NCBI RefSeq assembly: GCF_001648175.1 | Contig: NZ_CP015243.1 | Span: forward strand, 1,798,001-1,862,000 | Direction of reading: 5' to 3' | From: Halotalea alkalilenta | GTDB taxonomy: Bacteria > Pseudomonadota > Gammaproteobacteria > Pseudomonadales > Halomonadaceae | DNA: 64,000 nt | Part shown: in pieces, positions 38,711 to 46,940 of the stretch | Position numbering within the stretch: the stretch's first letter is position 1 | Layout: the number at the start of each line of letters is the position of its first letter | Position numbers and translations under genes: made by a program | Notes under the pieces: generated by a model | Told to the model about the DNA's origin: nothing | Databases searched by the model: none | What the model saw: the letters and a program-made list of their open reading frames with translations, nothing else

Positions 38711-39259
38711 ATGACCCAATGTCGAGACAGCGAGCGGCGTTTCGGGGCGATCAGTCGCGGGCTGCACTGGGCAGTGGCGCTGCTGCTGCTCTGGCAGTTC
38801 GCTGGGATGCTTTGCAAGGTGCTGATCGGTCCCAGTGCGATCACCGGGTTCCTGGTCGGCACCCATAAGCCGCTCGGTGCGCTTTTGCTGGCGTTGATCG
38901 CGCTGCGCGCTCTCTGGGCGCTCGGGCAGCTCAAGCACCGCCCGTCCCAGCCGGATACCCTGTTGGGATGGTGCGCCCGGCTGGGGCACTTGTGCCTCTA
39001 CGCGCTGATGCTCTTGGTACCCGCGCTGGCATTGCTGCGCCAGTACGGCTCCGGGCAGGCCTTCGCGCCGTTTGGCATCCCGCTGTTCGCCGGGGGATTC
39101 GAGCCGATCGGCTGGATGACCGCACCGGCCAATGCGCTGCATGGCTGGCTCGGCTGGGTACTGCTCGCGCTGGTGGCAGGGCACGTGCTGATGGTGGTGG
39201 TGCACCGTCGGCTGCTCGGCGATGACGTCCTGCCGAGGATGGTGGGACGCGGTGATTGA
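38711..39259 (+). CDS. Cytochrome b561 family protein
   Basis: A 182-residue inner-membrane cytochrome b561 with four predicted helices. Heme-ligand histidines are in SRGLHWAVALLLLWQF, LVGTHKPLGALLLALIALRA, NALHGWLGWVLLALVAGHV and MVVVHRRLL. It moves electrons between quinol or another donor and an unknown acceptor. Next to siderophore uptake genes a ferric-reductase-like role is possible (inference). I use the ATG at 38711, which has CAGGAGAGAC upstream, rather than the GTG at 38693. Confidence 0.88.
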   Translation: MTQCRDSERRFGAISRGLHWAVALLLLWQFAGMLCKVLIGPSAITGFLVGTHKPLGALLLALIALRALWALGQLKHRPSQPDTLLGWCARLGHLCLYALMLLVPALALLRQYGSGQAFAPFGIPLFAGGFEPIGWMTAPANALHGWLGWVLLALVAGHVLMVVVHRRLLGDDVLPRMVGRGD

Positions 39260-39279
39260 ACGCACCGCGGGACAGTAGA

Positions 39280-39360
39280 GGATCAGTTTTCGAAAAAAAT
39301 ATTAGCATGCTATTTTTATCGCCAAGGTTTAATGTTTCCATAATAAACCGTTCGAAGTCA
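39280..39360. promoter_or_regulatory. AT-rich island with inverted repeats before the ParB-like gene
   Basis: A sharp A+T-rich stretch in high-G+C surroundings. It includes the perfect palindrome TAGCATGCTA (39303-39312) flanked by A and T runs, and GGTTTA/TAAACC (about 39325-39348) as a second inverted repeat. It may combine a terminator for the cytochrome gene and the promoter of the next gene. Confidence 0.4.
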
Positions 39361-39379
39361 TGGCTTGGCGAGTACCTTG

Positions 39380-40429
39380 ATGAGCATGCAATCTCTTCCT
39401 CGATCGTCGGCGGATGTCGCCGCCGACGGTCTGCTCGGCCCGGGGGCCGATCCGCTGTTTCGCGACCTGGTTTCTTCTTCGATGCGCTGGCAGGCGGGTC
39501 TGGCGCACCTTGAACATCGCATCAGGAGTTTGTCCCAGCGCTGGGTCTCCGGGCCGATGGAACGGCTGCTGTTGCGCCACTGGCGTGACCGCGGCCGCTG
39601 GACCCCCGCGATCGAGCGCATGGGGCTGCCGCGTCGAGCGATGCAGGCCGCGCTGGGGGAGGCTGCGCTGACGCTTTACGTCGATCCGCGCAAGCTGATC
39701 CGCATCGTCAAGCATGCACCCAGGGAACAGGAGCCCCGGCCTTCGTCCAAGGTCTTCATCTGGGACGGCAACTGGGACCTGGGACGGGAGGATCTGCGCG
39801 AGGGATCTCGCTACCGCTTCATCAGCGATCTCGAGCTGCATCGCGACGAGCTGCGCGAAAGCGAGAGCTATCGGAGGCTCTACGCGGATCTCGCCCAGGG
39901 CGAGCCCAGGCGGTTTCGCCAGCTCGGGATATGCCTCGACAGCGAGGAGAGGATCGAAGGCTACCTACGCGTTTATCTCGCGTTCCTCGACGGCATGGCG
40001 GCGGGGGGCTTCGATGCGAGCCGCGGCAAGGACCGCCTGGGCGTGGCGGTATCGCGCGAGGGCAAGCTTTTGAAGATCAACCGCGGCCTGCACCGGCTAG
40101 CGATGGCGCAAAGCATTGGGCTGCCGCTGGTCCCCGTCTTCGTCCAGAGCGTTCATCGCCAATGGTGGCAGCAAGTGGTCGGCCAACGCCATGGCGAGCA
40201 GGCCCTCGCTGCGCTGCGCTCGGCGCTCCAGTCTTGCGTACCGGAGGAGGCGCCGGGCCCGCTCGATCGCGGCCCCTCGGGGGCATTCGACGATCGCCTC
40301 TTGCCTTCGTCGCGTAGCGAGGAGGCGCTGATTGCACCGCCCCCGGTGCCGGATGGCAAAGTGGCTGAGAAGTGCCCCGGTGGAAACCGGACCGGGGCGG
40401 CGCGTAGCGAGGAGTGTTCGCTTCTCTAA
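39380..40429 (+). CDS. Hypothetical protein with ParB/sulfiredoxin-like motif
   Basis: A 349-residue protein of unknown function without signal peptide or membrane helix. The middle (about residues 120-270) has VFIWDGNWDLGREDL, RYRFISDLELHRDEL, GKDRLGVAVSREGKLLKINR and then GLHRLAMAQSIGLPLVPVFV. That last segment resembles the DGxHRLxAAxxLGLxxIPV core of ParB-like nuclease/kinase folds, with Asn-Arg replacing the usual Asp-Gly. Related proteins with a D-G-x-H-R core occur in surface-polysaccharide regions; this is a weak link. The last 60 residues are low-complexity and include two copies of an RSEE motif. The start is the ATG at 39380; a TTG at 39365 and an ATG at 39386 are alternatives. An AT-rich region precedes it, suggesting its own promoter or acquisition. 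Confidence 0.6.
   Translation: MSMQSLPRSSADVAADGLLGPGADPLFRDLVSSSMRWQAGLAHLEHRIRSLSQRWVSGPMERLLLRHWRDRGRWTPAIERMGLPRRAMQAALGEAALTLYVDPRKLIRIVKHAPREQEPRPSSKVFIWDGNWDLGREDLREGSRYRFISDLELHRDELRESESYRRLYADLAQGEPRRFRQLGICLDSEERIEGYLRVYLAFLDGMAAGGFDASRGKDRLGVAVSREGKLLKINRGLHRLAMAQSIGLPLVPVFVQSVHRQWWQQVVGQRHGEQALAALRSALQSCVPEEAPGPLDRGPSGAFDDRLLPSSRSEEALIAPPPVPDGKVAEKCPGGNRTGAARSEECSLL
40374..40398 (+). other. GC-rich hairpin inside the 3' end of the ParB-like gene
   Basis: GCCCCGGT and ACCGGGGC form an 8-bp stem with a GGAAACCGG loop. It lies between two copies of CGCGTAGCGAGGAG (about 40310 and 40400). It may be a terminator-like or repetitive element that has become coding. Confidence 0.4.
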
Positions 40430-40466
40430 GCCGCGCAGTCGCCGGCAGCCCCGTGGACGCAGGGGT

Positions 40467-41309
40467 TCAGTCGAGCCACTCGGCGACGCGATCTTCGTGG
40501 TTGGCGACCCAGTCCTTGGCGGCCTGGTCGGGCGTGGCGCCTTCGCTGATCGCGAGCATCACCGCGCCTACGTCGTCCGGGCCCCAGCTGAAGCGCTTGA
40601 GGAAGGCGCTGGCCTCGGGGGCCTTTTCGTCGATACCGGGATGCGCCACGGTGTCGATGCGCTCGGCCTCGCCGAACACCGACTTGGGATCATCGAGGAA
40701 GCGCAGCTGCCACTTGGCGAACATCCAGTGAGGGATCCAGCTGGTCACCACGATCGGCTGCTCGGCGTTGATCGCGCGGCCCAGCGCCACGGTCATCGCC
40801 GGTCCCGAGCTCGGCATCAGGGTGTAGTCGAGCCCGTACTCACGGATCGCATCCTCGGTGCGGCGCATCACCCCGGCGCCGGCATCGATCCCGGTGATCC
40901 TGCCGTCGAAAGCGGCGCGTTCGCCCTCGAGGTCCTCGATGCTCCTGGCCTGCACGTAGTCCGGCACCACCAGCCCAATCTTTGCATCCTCGTAGTTGGT
41001 GCCGAGTATCTCGATATCGTCCTTGAGCCGCTCGTAGTACTCGCCGTGGGTCGCCGGCAGCCAGGCCGAGAGGGTGAGGTCGAGATCACCTCGGGCCACG
41101 CCCTGCCACATGATCGCGGGTTCCACCGCCCTGAGTTCCACCGGATAGCCGAGTTTCTCCTCGAGGATCGCCGCGGCGACATGGGTGGTGGCGACGCTGT
41201 CGTCCCAGCCGTTGACGTAGCCGATCGAGAGACTCGGCTTGTCGGCGGCGAGCGCGGCGGATGAGAGCGCTAAGGTAGCAACGAACGCAAGGGGGAGGTG
41301 CAGTTTCAT
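40467..41309 (-). CDS. Glycine betaine-type ABC transporter substrate-binding protein (OpuAC family)
   Basis: A 280-residue periplasmic binding protein with signal peptide (LPLAFVATLALSSAALA). It has SIGYVNGWDDSVATTHVAAAIL, LTLSAWLPATHGEYY and VTSWIPHWMFAKWQLRFLDD, which supply the Trp residues typical of quaternary-amine binding cages. It should deliver glycine betaine or a related compound to the neighbouring permease. The ATG at 41309 with GGAGCG upstream starts a clean signal peptide; the frame is open to 41390. It follows choX, so one permease seems served by two binding proteins, as with CbcXWV plus separate binding proteins in Pseudomonas. Confidence 0.88.
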   Translation of the reverse strand: MKLHLPLAFVATLALSSAALAADKPSLSIGYVNGWDDSVATTHVAAAILEEKLGYPVELRAVEPAIMWQGVARGDLDLTLSAWLPATHGEYYERLKDDIEILGTNYEDAKIGLVVPDYVQARSIEDLEGERAAFDGRITGIDAGAGVMRRTEDAIREYGLDYTLMPSSGPAMTVALGRAINAEQPIVVTSWIPHWMFAKWQLRFLDDPKSVFGEAERIDTVAHPGIDEKAPEASAFLKRFSWGPDDVGAVMLAISEGATPDQAAKDWVANHEDRVAEWLD

Positions 41310-41340
41310 TGGATGTCGCTCCAGGTGCTGAGGGGTGGGG

Positions 41341-42291
41341 TCACTGTGGCAGGCTTGCGAGCACCGCGGCCCGGGCATCGCCACCTTCACGGGTGGTGAC
41401 GCCTTCGAGCCACGCGTCGAGGCGCTCGGGATGGGCCTTGATCCACTGCCGGGCGATCTCTTCTGGGGTGCCTTCCCTGGCCTCGAGCGAGGCCATCAAT
41501 TCGCCTTCCATCGGCACGTCGAAGCGCAGATTGTCGAGCAGGCGGGCGGCGTTGGGGCAGCGCTGCGGGTAGTCGGGGGCGGTCACGGTGAACACCTGCG
41601 CCGCACCCTGGTCGGGGCCGAATACCTCATCGCCGCCGTCGAGATAGCGCATGTCGAAGCTCTGGTTCATCGGGTGCGGCGCCCAGCCGAGGAACACCAA
41701 CCACTGCTCGCTGCGCACCGCGCGACGCACCTGGGTGAGCATTCCCGCCTCGCTCGATTCGATCATCTGGAAGTCGCCCAGGCCGAACTGGTCCTGCTTG
41801 ATCATCTCGTCGATCAGCAGGTTGCCGTCGTTGCCTGGTTCGATCCCGTAGATCCGCCCGCCGAGCTGGTCTTTGAAGCGAGCGATGTCCTGGAAGGTCC
41901 TGAGCCCGGCGTCATAGGCGTAGGCCGGTACCGCGAGGGTGTACTTGGCGCCTTCGAGGTTGGCGGTTTCGGCTATGCGCAGCGAGCCTTCGGCGCGAAA
42001 TGGCGCGACCAGCGAATCCATCGACGGCGACCAGTAGCCGAGGAAGGCGTCGAGGCTGCCGGTCTTGACCCCGGTGAAGGCGATCGGCACCGAGACCAGC
42101 TGGGTGGTCGGAGCGTAGCCGAGCGCTTCACCGAGCGCTGAGGCGACCCCTGTGGTCGCGGTGATATCGCTCCAGCCGATCTCGGCGAAGCGCAGTGCGG
42201 TGCACTCCGGTGGGTCTCCCGCGGCGAGCGCGGCGCCGCTGGTCAGGGTGAGGGTAAGGCCGAGGCCGTATAGGTAGGGTCGAGCGTTCAT
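41341..42291 (-). CDS. choX: Choline ABC transporter substrate-binding protein
   Basis: A 316-residue OpuAC-family protein with signal peptide (GLGLTLTLTSGAALA). The choline-cage residues known in ChoX appear in order: GWSDITATTGVA (Trp and Asp), GYWSPSMDSL (Trp), PAYAYDAG (Tyr) and FLGWAPHPMN (Trp). It should bind choline in the periplasm for ChoW/ChoV. It starts directly at the end of choW (one-base overlap), consistent with one operon choV-choW-choX plus the second binding protein. Confidence 0.88.
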   Translation of the reverse strand: MNARPYLYGLGLTLTLTSGAALAAGDPPECTALRFAEIGWSDITATTGVASALGEALGYAPTTQLVSVPIAFTGVKTGSLDAFLGYWSPSMDSLVAPFRAEGSLRIAETANLEGAKYTLAVPAYAYDAGLRTFQDIARFKDQLGGRIYGIEPGNDGNLLIDEMIKQDQFGLGDFQMIESSEAGMLTQVRRAVRSEQWLVFLGWAPHPMNQSFDMRYLDGGDEVFGPDQGAAQVFTVTAPDYPQRCPNAARLLDNLRFDVPMEGELMASLEAREGTPEEIARQWIKAHPERLDAWLEGVTTREGGDARAAVLASLPQ

Positions 42292-43196
42292 CAGTGGCTT
42301 TCTCCGTTGACCGGCGCGCGCTGGCCGGAAATGCGGCCGAACAATCGGCTTAGATATCCCGAGCGGCGCGCTCGGCGGCTGTCGCCGAAGCTCTCGGTGA
42401 TCCGATCGAGCACGATCGCCAGCAGCACCACCGACATTCCGCTTTCGAAGCCGAGACCGATGTCGAGGCGCTGGATGCTGGCGAGTACTTCGTTACCGAG
42501 CCCGCCGGCGCCCACCATCGAGGCGATGATCACCATCGACAGCGCCATCATGATGGTCTGGTTGACTCCGGCCATGATCGACGGCAGCGCGTTGGGTAGC
42601 TGGACCTTGAACAGCAGCTGGCTCGAGGTGCAGCCGAACGACTGGCCCGCCTCGATGATCTCCTTGTTGACCTGGCGAATGCCGAGGGTGGTGAGGCGCA
42701 CCGCCGGCGGCATCGCGAAGATCACCGTGGCGATGATTCCCGGCACACGGCCGAGGCCGAACAGCATCGCCGCCGGGATCAGGTAGACGAAGGCGGGCAT
42801 GGTCTGCATGAAGTCGAGCAGCGGCCGGATCAGCATGTTGACCCGGTCGCTGGTCGCGGCCCAGATTCCCAGCGGTATGCCGATCAGCAGGCTGATCATC
42901 GTCGCCGAGAGGGTCAGGCCCAGGGTCACCACGGTCTGTGGCCAGAAGCCGCTGAGCAGGATCAGTCCTAGTGCCGCGAGGGTGAAGATGGCGAAGCGCA
43001 GTCCCAGGCGCCAGGCACCGAGCAGCGCGAAGAGCAGGATCATCACCTCTGCCGGCATCACCTGCAGCAGGGCCTCGATGGTGGAGGCGAATTCGTCCAC
43101 CACCATACCGATGGCGTCGAATACACCGCTGTAGTTGTCGAGCAGGTAGTCGACGCCGTCGTTGACCCAGTCGCCGATGTGGAGCTGGAAGTTCAT
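42291..43196 (-). CDS. choW: Choline/glycine betaine ABC transporter permease
   Basis: A 301-residue ProW-type permease with about six to seven helices. It includes ATMISLLIGIPLGIWAATS and the coupling EAA-like segment EAGQSFGCTSSQLLFKVQLP, followed by NQTIMMALSMVIIASMVGAGGLG, a hallmark of betaine/choline permeases. The ATG overlaps the choV stop by four bases. It forms the inner-membrane channel with ChoV. Confidence 0.92.
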   Translation of the reverse strand: MNFQLHIGDWVNDGVDYLLDNYSGVFDAIGMVVDEFASTIEALLQVMPAEVMILLFALLGAWRLGLRFAIFTLAALGLILLSGFWPQTVVTLGLTLSATMISLLIGIPLGIWAATSDRVNMLIRPLLDFMQTMPAFVYLIPAAMLFGLGRVPGIIATVIFAMPPAVRLTTLGIRQVNKEIIEAGQSFGCTSSQLLFKVQLPNALPSIMAGVNQTIMMALSMVIIASMVGAGGLGNEVLASIQRLDIGLGFESGMSVVLLAIVLDRITESFGDSRRARRSGYLSRLFGRISGQRAPVNGESH

Positions 43197-44401
43197 GGCT
43201 GTGCTCCTTGCAGGCGGCTGAGCAGCCGGCCTTTGGTGATTGCGCCGGTGTAGCGGCCGTCATCGTCGACCACCGGAATCGGGCCTTCGTTGCTGATCAG
43301 CCGATCGATGACGTCGGACAGCGGCAGATTGGGCGCGACCGGTGCGACCGGCTTGAGCAGCGATTGCTCGAGGCTCAGCGGGCGATCGTCGGCGGTCAGC
43401 AGGGCGAGCTTCTCCAGGCTGATCGAGCCGCGGAAGCTGCGCTGCTCGTCGACCACGAAGGCATAGTGCTTGTCCTGCGCCTCGAGATCTCGGCGCACCT
43501 GGCAGCCTTCCGGGGCGCGGCCGTTGTGCACGTAGACCGGGACGCTGTCGGCCTTGAGCTGGTCGGCGACGAGGAATCGGCTGGTGTCGACGGTCGAGAA
43601 GAAGTGGCGCACGTAGTCGTCGGCGGGGGCGGCGACCAACTCCTCCGGGGTGCCGACCTGGACCATCCGGCCGCCCTCCATGATCGCGATGCGGCTGCCG
43701 ATCCGCAGTGCCTCCTCGATATCGTGGGAGACGAACAGCACGGTGCGGCGATGCTCGCGCTGCAGGCCGAGCAAAATCTCCTGCATTTCGCGGCGGATCA
43801 GGGGGTCGAGGGCCGAGAACGCCTCGTCCATGATGATCAGCGAAGGATCGACCGCGAGCGCCCGGGCGAGGCCGACGCGCTGTTGCATCCCGCCGGAGAG
43901 TTCGTCGACCCGTTTGGTAGCGAAACCCTGCAGCCCGACTTGCTCGAGCACCTCCGTGGCGCGCCGCTCGCGCGCCGCACGGCCGACCCCGGCAACCTCG
44001 AGGCCAAAGGCTGCGTTGTCGAGCACGTTACGGGTCGGCATCAGCGCGAAGGATTGGAACACCATGCTCATTTCGCGCCGGCGCAGTTCGATCAGCTCGC
44101 GGCGGTTCATGCTCGAGACGTCGCGGCCATCGATCAGCACCTGGCCGGAAGTGGGCTCGATCAGCCGGTTGACCAGTCGGATCAGCGTCGACTTACCGGA
44201 GCCGGAGAGCCCCATCAAAACGAAGATTTCACCTTCCGCGACTTCGAAGGAAACGTCGTTGACACCGACTATCACGCCGCTTTCCCGGTTGAGCCGCTGC
44301 TTGTCCCAGCCCTCGTTGAGCCGCTGCATCGCCTGGCGCGGATGGGAGCCGAACAGCTTGTAGAGATTGCGTACCACGATCTTGCCATGGGGGGGCGACA
44401 T
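43193..44401 (-). CDS. choV: Choline/glycine betaine ABC transporter ATP-binding protein
   Basis: A 402-residue ProV-type ATPase. It has the N-terminal IVVRNLYKLFGSHPRQAM, Walker A MGLSGSGKSTLIR, signature LSGGMQQRVGLARAL, and Walker B LIIMDEAFSALDPLIRR. The C-terminal part (about 285-400) has CBS-like sequence (AFVVDEQRSFRGSISLEKLALL, PIPVVDDDGRYTGAITKGRLL), used in related systems to sense ionic strength or nucleotides. The ATG at 44401 has GAGGAG upstream; the open frame continues far upstream without homology. Divergent from gbdR. Confidence 0.93.
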   Translation of the reverse strand: MSPPHGKIVVRNLYKLFGSHPRQAMQRLNEGWDKQRLNRESGVIVGVNDVSFEVAEGEIFVLMGLSGSGKSTLIRLVNRLIEPTSGQVLIDGRDVSSMNRRELIELRRREMSMVFQSFALMPTRNVLDNAAFGLEVAGVGRAARERRATEVLEQVGLQGFATKRVDELSGGMQQRVGLARALAVDPSLIIMDEAFSALDPLIRREMQEILLGLQREHRRTVLFVSHDIEEALRIGSRIAIMEGGRMVQVGTPEELVAAPADDYVRHFFSTVDTSRFLVADQLKADSVPVYVHNGRAPEGCQVRRDLEAQDKHYAFVVDEQRSFRGSISLEKLALLTADDRPLSLEQSLLKPVAPVAPNLPLSDVIDRLISNEGPIPVVDDDGRYTGAITKGRLLSRLQGAQP

Positions 44402-44890
44402 GCGGGGGAGCTCTCCTCGGAGCGCCGCTCGCGAGCGCGTGCCTCGGTCTAGGAGGGGGCGGGTCGCGAAGCGGACGTTGTTCTTGTAGTCGACCGCGGC
44501 GGCCGCTGCTCGATGATGGTGCTGGATCGCGGCGGCCGTTCTCGTATGGGTCACAATAGCCCCTTGCCGTGGGCGTCCTTGTCGGCAAGCGACATCGGGA
44601 TTGCGTTCAACGACACGCAGGCATTGGGCGGTCCATGCAAAGGATGCGGCGTGGGGCGCTGGTTTGCTAGGGTGAAATCGACCTATCGGACAATTTATCG
44701 AGGCGGCGACAGCGCCTTGGTGCGCGAATCTTGCATGGAGGATTGCAAGGGGACCGCATGGCGATGCCGCCCCCTTCGGAAGCCGGGGAGAGCCCCAGCG
44801 TCCATTGGCCTGCAACCCAGACTCCAGGCGCCTCTGGCAGCCCTTGCGGGGGTTGGCGCCGTCGGATCGTGTTTCAACGAGGAGTACTCC
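44402..44890. other. Divergent control region choV | gbdR (489 bases)
   Basis: No gene is seen. It holds the inverted repeat CTTGCCG/CGGCAAG (44563-44589), a GCGGCGGCCG motif that occurs twice (near 44495 and 44530), and an AT-richer stretch with GGACAATTTATCG near 44691. It is a likely site for GbdR binding and for both promoters, but I cannot place them exactly. Confidence 0.45.
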
Positions 44891-45991
44891 ATGTCCCAGT
44901 CAAGCGAAGGCTCCGATTCCTCCATTTGTCGAGCCCGCAGCGTTGGCTTCCTGTTGCTCGACAATTTCACCCTGATCTCCATGGCATCGGCGATCGAGCC
45001 GCTGCGGATGGCCAACCAGCTCTCCGGGCGTGAGCTCTATCGCTGGGTCACTCTGAGTCCCGATGGTGCGCCGGTCTGCGCCAGCGACGGTGTGCGGGTG
45101 GCGCCGGATCTATCCTTCGACGCCGCGCCCGCGCTCGACATGGTGATCGTCTGCGGCGGGGTTGACATTCGCGCCAGCGTCGGGCGCGAACACATCGGCT
45201 GGCTGCAGAGTCTGGCGCGCCAGGGCAGGATGCTCGGCGCGGTGTGTACGGGCAGTTGGGCACTGGCGCGGGCAGGGCTGCTCGATGGCTACGATTGCAG
45301 CGTGCACTGGGAGTTCCTCGCCGCGATGCAGGAGGCCTTTCCGCGCGTAGCGATGACCACCCGGTTGTTCTCGCTCGATCGCGACCGCTGTACTTCCTCT
45401 GGCGGCACCGCGCCGATGGACATGATGCTGCGGCTGATCCAGCAGTCCCACGGGCGCGAGCTCGCCGCGGCGATCTCCGAGATGTTCATCTACGAGCGCA
45501 TTCGCAACGAGCAGGACCACCAGCGAGTGCCGCTCAAGCACATGCTCGGCACCCACCAGCCTAAGCTGCAGGAGATCGTCGCGCTGATGGAGGCCAACCT
45601 CGAAGAGCCGATCGACCTCGACGAACTGGCGCACTACGTCGATGTCTCCCGGCGTCAGCTCGAGCGGCTGTTCCAGAAGTACCTGCACTGCTCTCCGTCG
45701 CGTTACTACCTCAAGCTGCGTTTGATCCGCGCGCGCCAGCTGCTCAAGCAGACCTCGATGTCGATCATCGAGGTCGCCTCGGTGTGCGGCTTCGTCTCCA
45801 CGCCTCATTTCTCGAAGTGCTATCGCGAGTATTTCGGCATCCCACCGCGGGAGGAGCGGGTCGGCACCACTTCGGTGCGCGTGCTGACGCTGCCGGTCAA
45901 TCTCGATTCGGCCAACCGCGACGAGTCGCTTTCGACCACCGCGCTGAGCCGGGCTCGCAACGAGTCGACCTTCGCAAGCGTAAGGGTCTGA
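44891..45991 (+). CDS. gbdR: AraC-family regulator of glycine betaine catabolism (GbdR-like)
   Basis: A 366-residue GATase1-like AraC regulator. The N-terminal DJ-1/PfpI-like domain has SVGFLLLDNFTLISMASAIEP, VIVCGGVD and AVCTGSWALARAGLLDG. The C-terminal DNA-binding part (from about 250) has LEEPIDLDELAHYVDVSRRQ and VASVCGFVSTPHFSKCYREYFG. In pseudomonads GbdR senses glycine betaine or dimethylglycine and activates gbcAB, dgc and choline-uptake genes. Being divergent from choVWX and close to gbcAB supports the same role here. The ATG at 44891 has GAGGAG upstream; earlier starts in frame lack homology. Confidence 0.9.
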   Translation: MSQSSEGSDSSICRARSVGFLLLDNFTLISMASAIEPLRMANQLSGRELYRWVTLSPDGAPVCASDGVRVAPDLSFDAAPALDMVIVCGGVDIRASVGREHIGWLQSLARQGRMLGAVCTGSWALARAGLLDGYDCSVHWEFLAAMQEAFPRVAMTTRLFSLDRDRCTSSGGTAPMDMMLRLIQQSHGRELAAAISEMFIYERIRNEQDHQRVPLKHMLGTHQPKLQEIVALMEANLEEPIDLDELAHYVDVSRRQLERLFQKYLHCSPSRYYLKLRLIRARQLLKQTSMSIIEVASVCGFVSTPHFSKCYREYFGIPPREERVGTTSVRVLTLPVNLDSANRDESLSTTALSRARNESTFASVRV

Positions 45992-46003
45992 ATGCGCACC
46001 GGT

Positions 46004-46021
46004 ATCGCCCCCACGGGCGAT
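46004..46021. terminator. Short hairpin between convergent gbdR and acyltransferase gene
   Basis: ATCGCCC, loop CCAC, GGGCGAT give a 7-bp perfect stem in the 41-base gap between the two stops. No T run follows, so termination activity is uncertain. Confidence 0.4.
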
Positions 46022-46032
46022 GCCGCGGGCCT

Positions 46033-46758
46033 TCAGCTCAGCGGGCAAGCCACCGATGCGGTGGCTCGAAGCTGCGCCTGCGATGACAGCGCCATCATCT
46101 GCAGCAAGTGGCGATAGAGGTCCGCTGCATCGCTGCGCAGTCCGTCGACGGTGCTCTCTTCGGTCTTGTTGAGGTAGAACCCGCGCCGGCCGTAGAGTTC
46201 GATGACCTCGCCGGCGGGCGCGAAGTGCAGGCCGAAGCGCTTGAGCAGGCGTGGCAGGGAAGGCTCCATCACTGCATAGGCGCAGGGGCGGCGCGAGTTC
46301 TTGATCATCACGCCCGCGGCCAGATACAGCAGCAAGCCGATCGACATCGGCAGGGCGGCGCTCTTGTCGCCGTTCAGGCGGTAGTCGCGCACTACTGCCA
46401 GGCGGGAAATCTCGCACACCTGCCAAGGCTCGAAACGGGATGGATGCAGTGGGCCGCAGGCCGGCGTCGCTGGCCAGTGAGCCTCGAGCGGCAGCCGGTG
46501 CGTGTGGTTTTCCGGCATCACCACCCTGACACAGCCCACCGCCATGCCGTTGGCGCGATCGCGCAGCAGGCAGTGGAGGGAATAGTCGTCATGTTCGTCC
46601 TGCTCGAGTCCCACCTGCGACTGGGTAGTGGTGAAGTAGCCCAGCTCCTCTCGGAATATCCGGTGACGCAGTGCGAAAACCTGATCGCGCTCTCGCTCGT
46701 CGCCGGCGACGCTGAGTTCGAAGTGCTCGAGCAAACCGTCGATAGCAATCGCGATCAT
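46033..46758 (-). CDS. PEP-CTERM/exosortase system-associated-type acyltransferase (GNAT fold)
   Basis: A 241-residue protein resembling the exosortase-associated acyltransferase family, which is distantly related to LuxI-type and N-acyl amino acid synthases. Typical features are FALRHRIFREELGYF, DEHDDYSLHCLLRDRANGMAVGCVRVVMPE, VCEISRLAVVRDYR and the late SLPRLLKRFGLHFAPAGEVIELYGRRGFYL. It may transfer an acyl group to a small amine or amino acid. No exosortase or PEP-CTERM gene is in the window. I use the ATG at 46758; the frame is open to 46860. The ATG is preceded by CCTCCC, which is anti-Shine-Dalgarno-like rather than a ribosome site. Confidence 0.75.
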   Translation of the reverse strand: MIAIAIDGLLEHFELSVAGDERERDQVFALRHRIFREELGYFTTTQSQVGLEQDEHDDYSLHCLLRDRANGMAVGCVRVVMPENHTHRLPLEAHWPATPACGPLHPSRFEPWQVCEISRLAVVRDYRLNGDKSAALPMSIGLLLYLAAGVMIKNSRRPCAYAVMEPSLPRLLKRFGLHFAPAGEVIELYGRRGFYLNKTEESTVDGLRSDAADLYRHLLQMMALSSQAQLRATASVACPLS

Positions 46759-46940
46759 GGGAGGATCTCTCGTTGGTCGGGCTTCGCTTTCGTGCGGTGG
46801 GGACGAAAAGAGCGGCCCGAGAGGGTGGGTAAACCTGAGTGAAGACCAGAATACGACCAACGTCTTGCAGCTGGGATGTTCGATGGTTCATTCGATTCGC
46901 CCTGGCGGGTATCGTACGCGACACCGCTTGCACAAATGTC

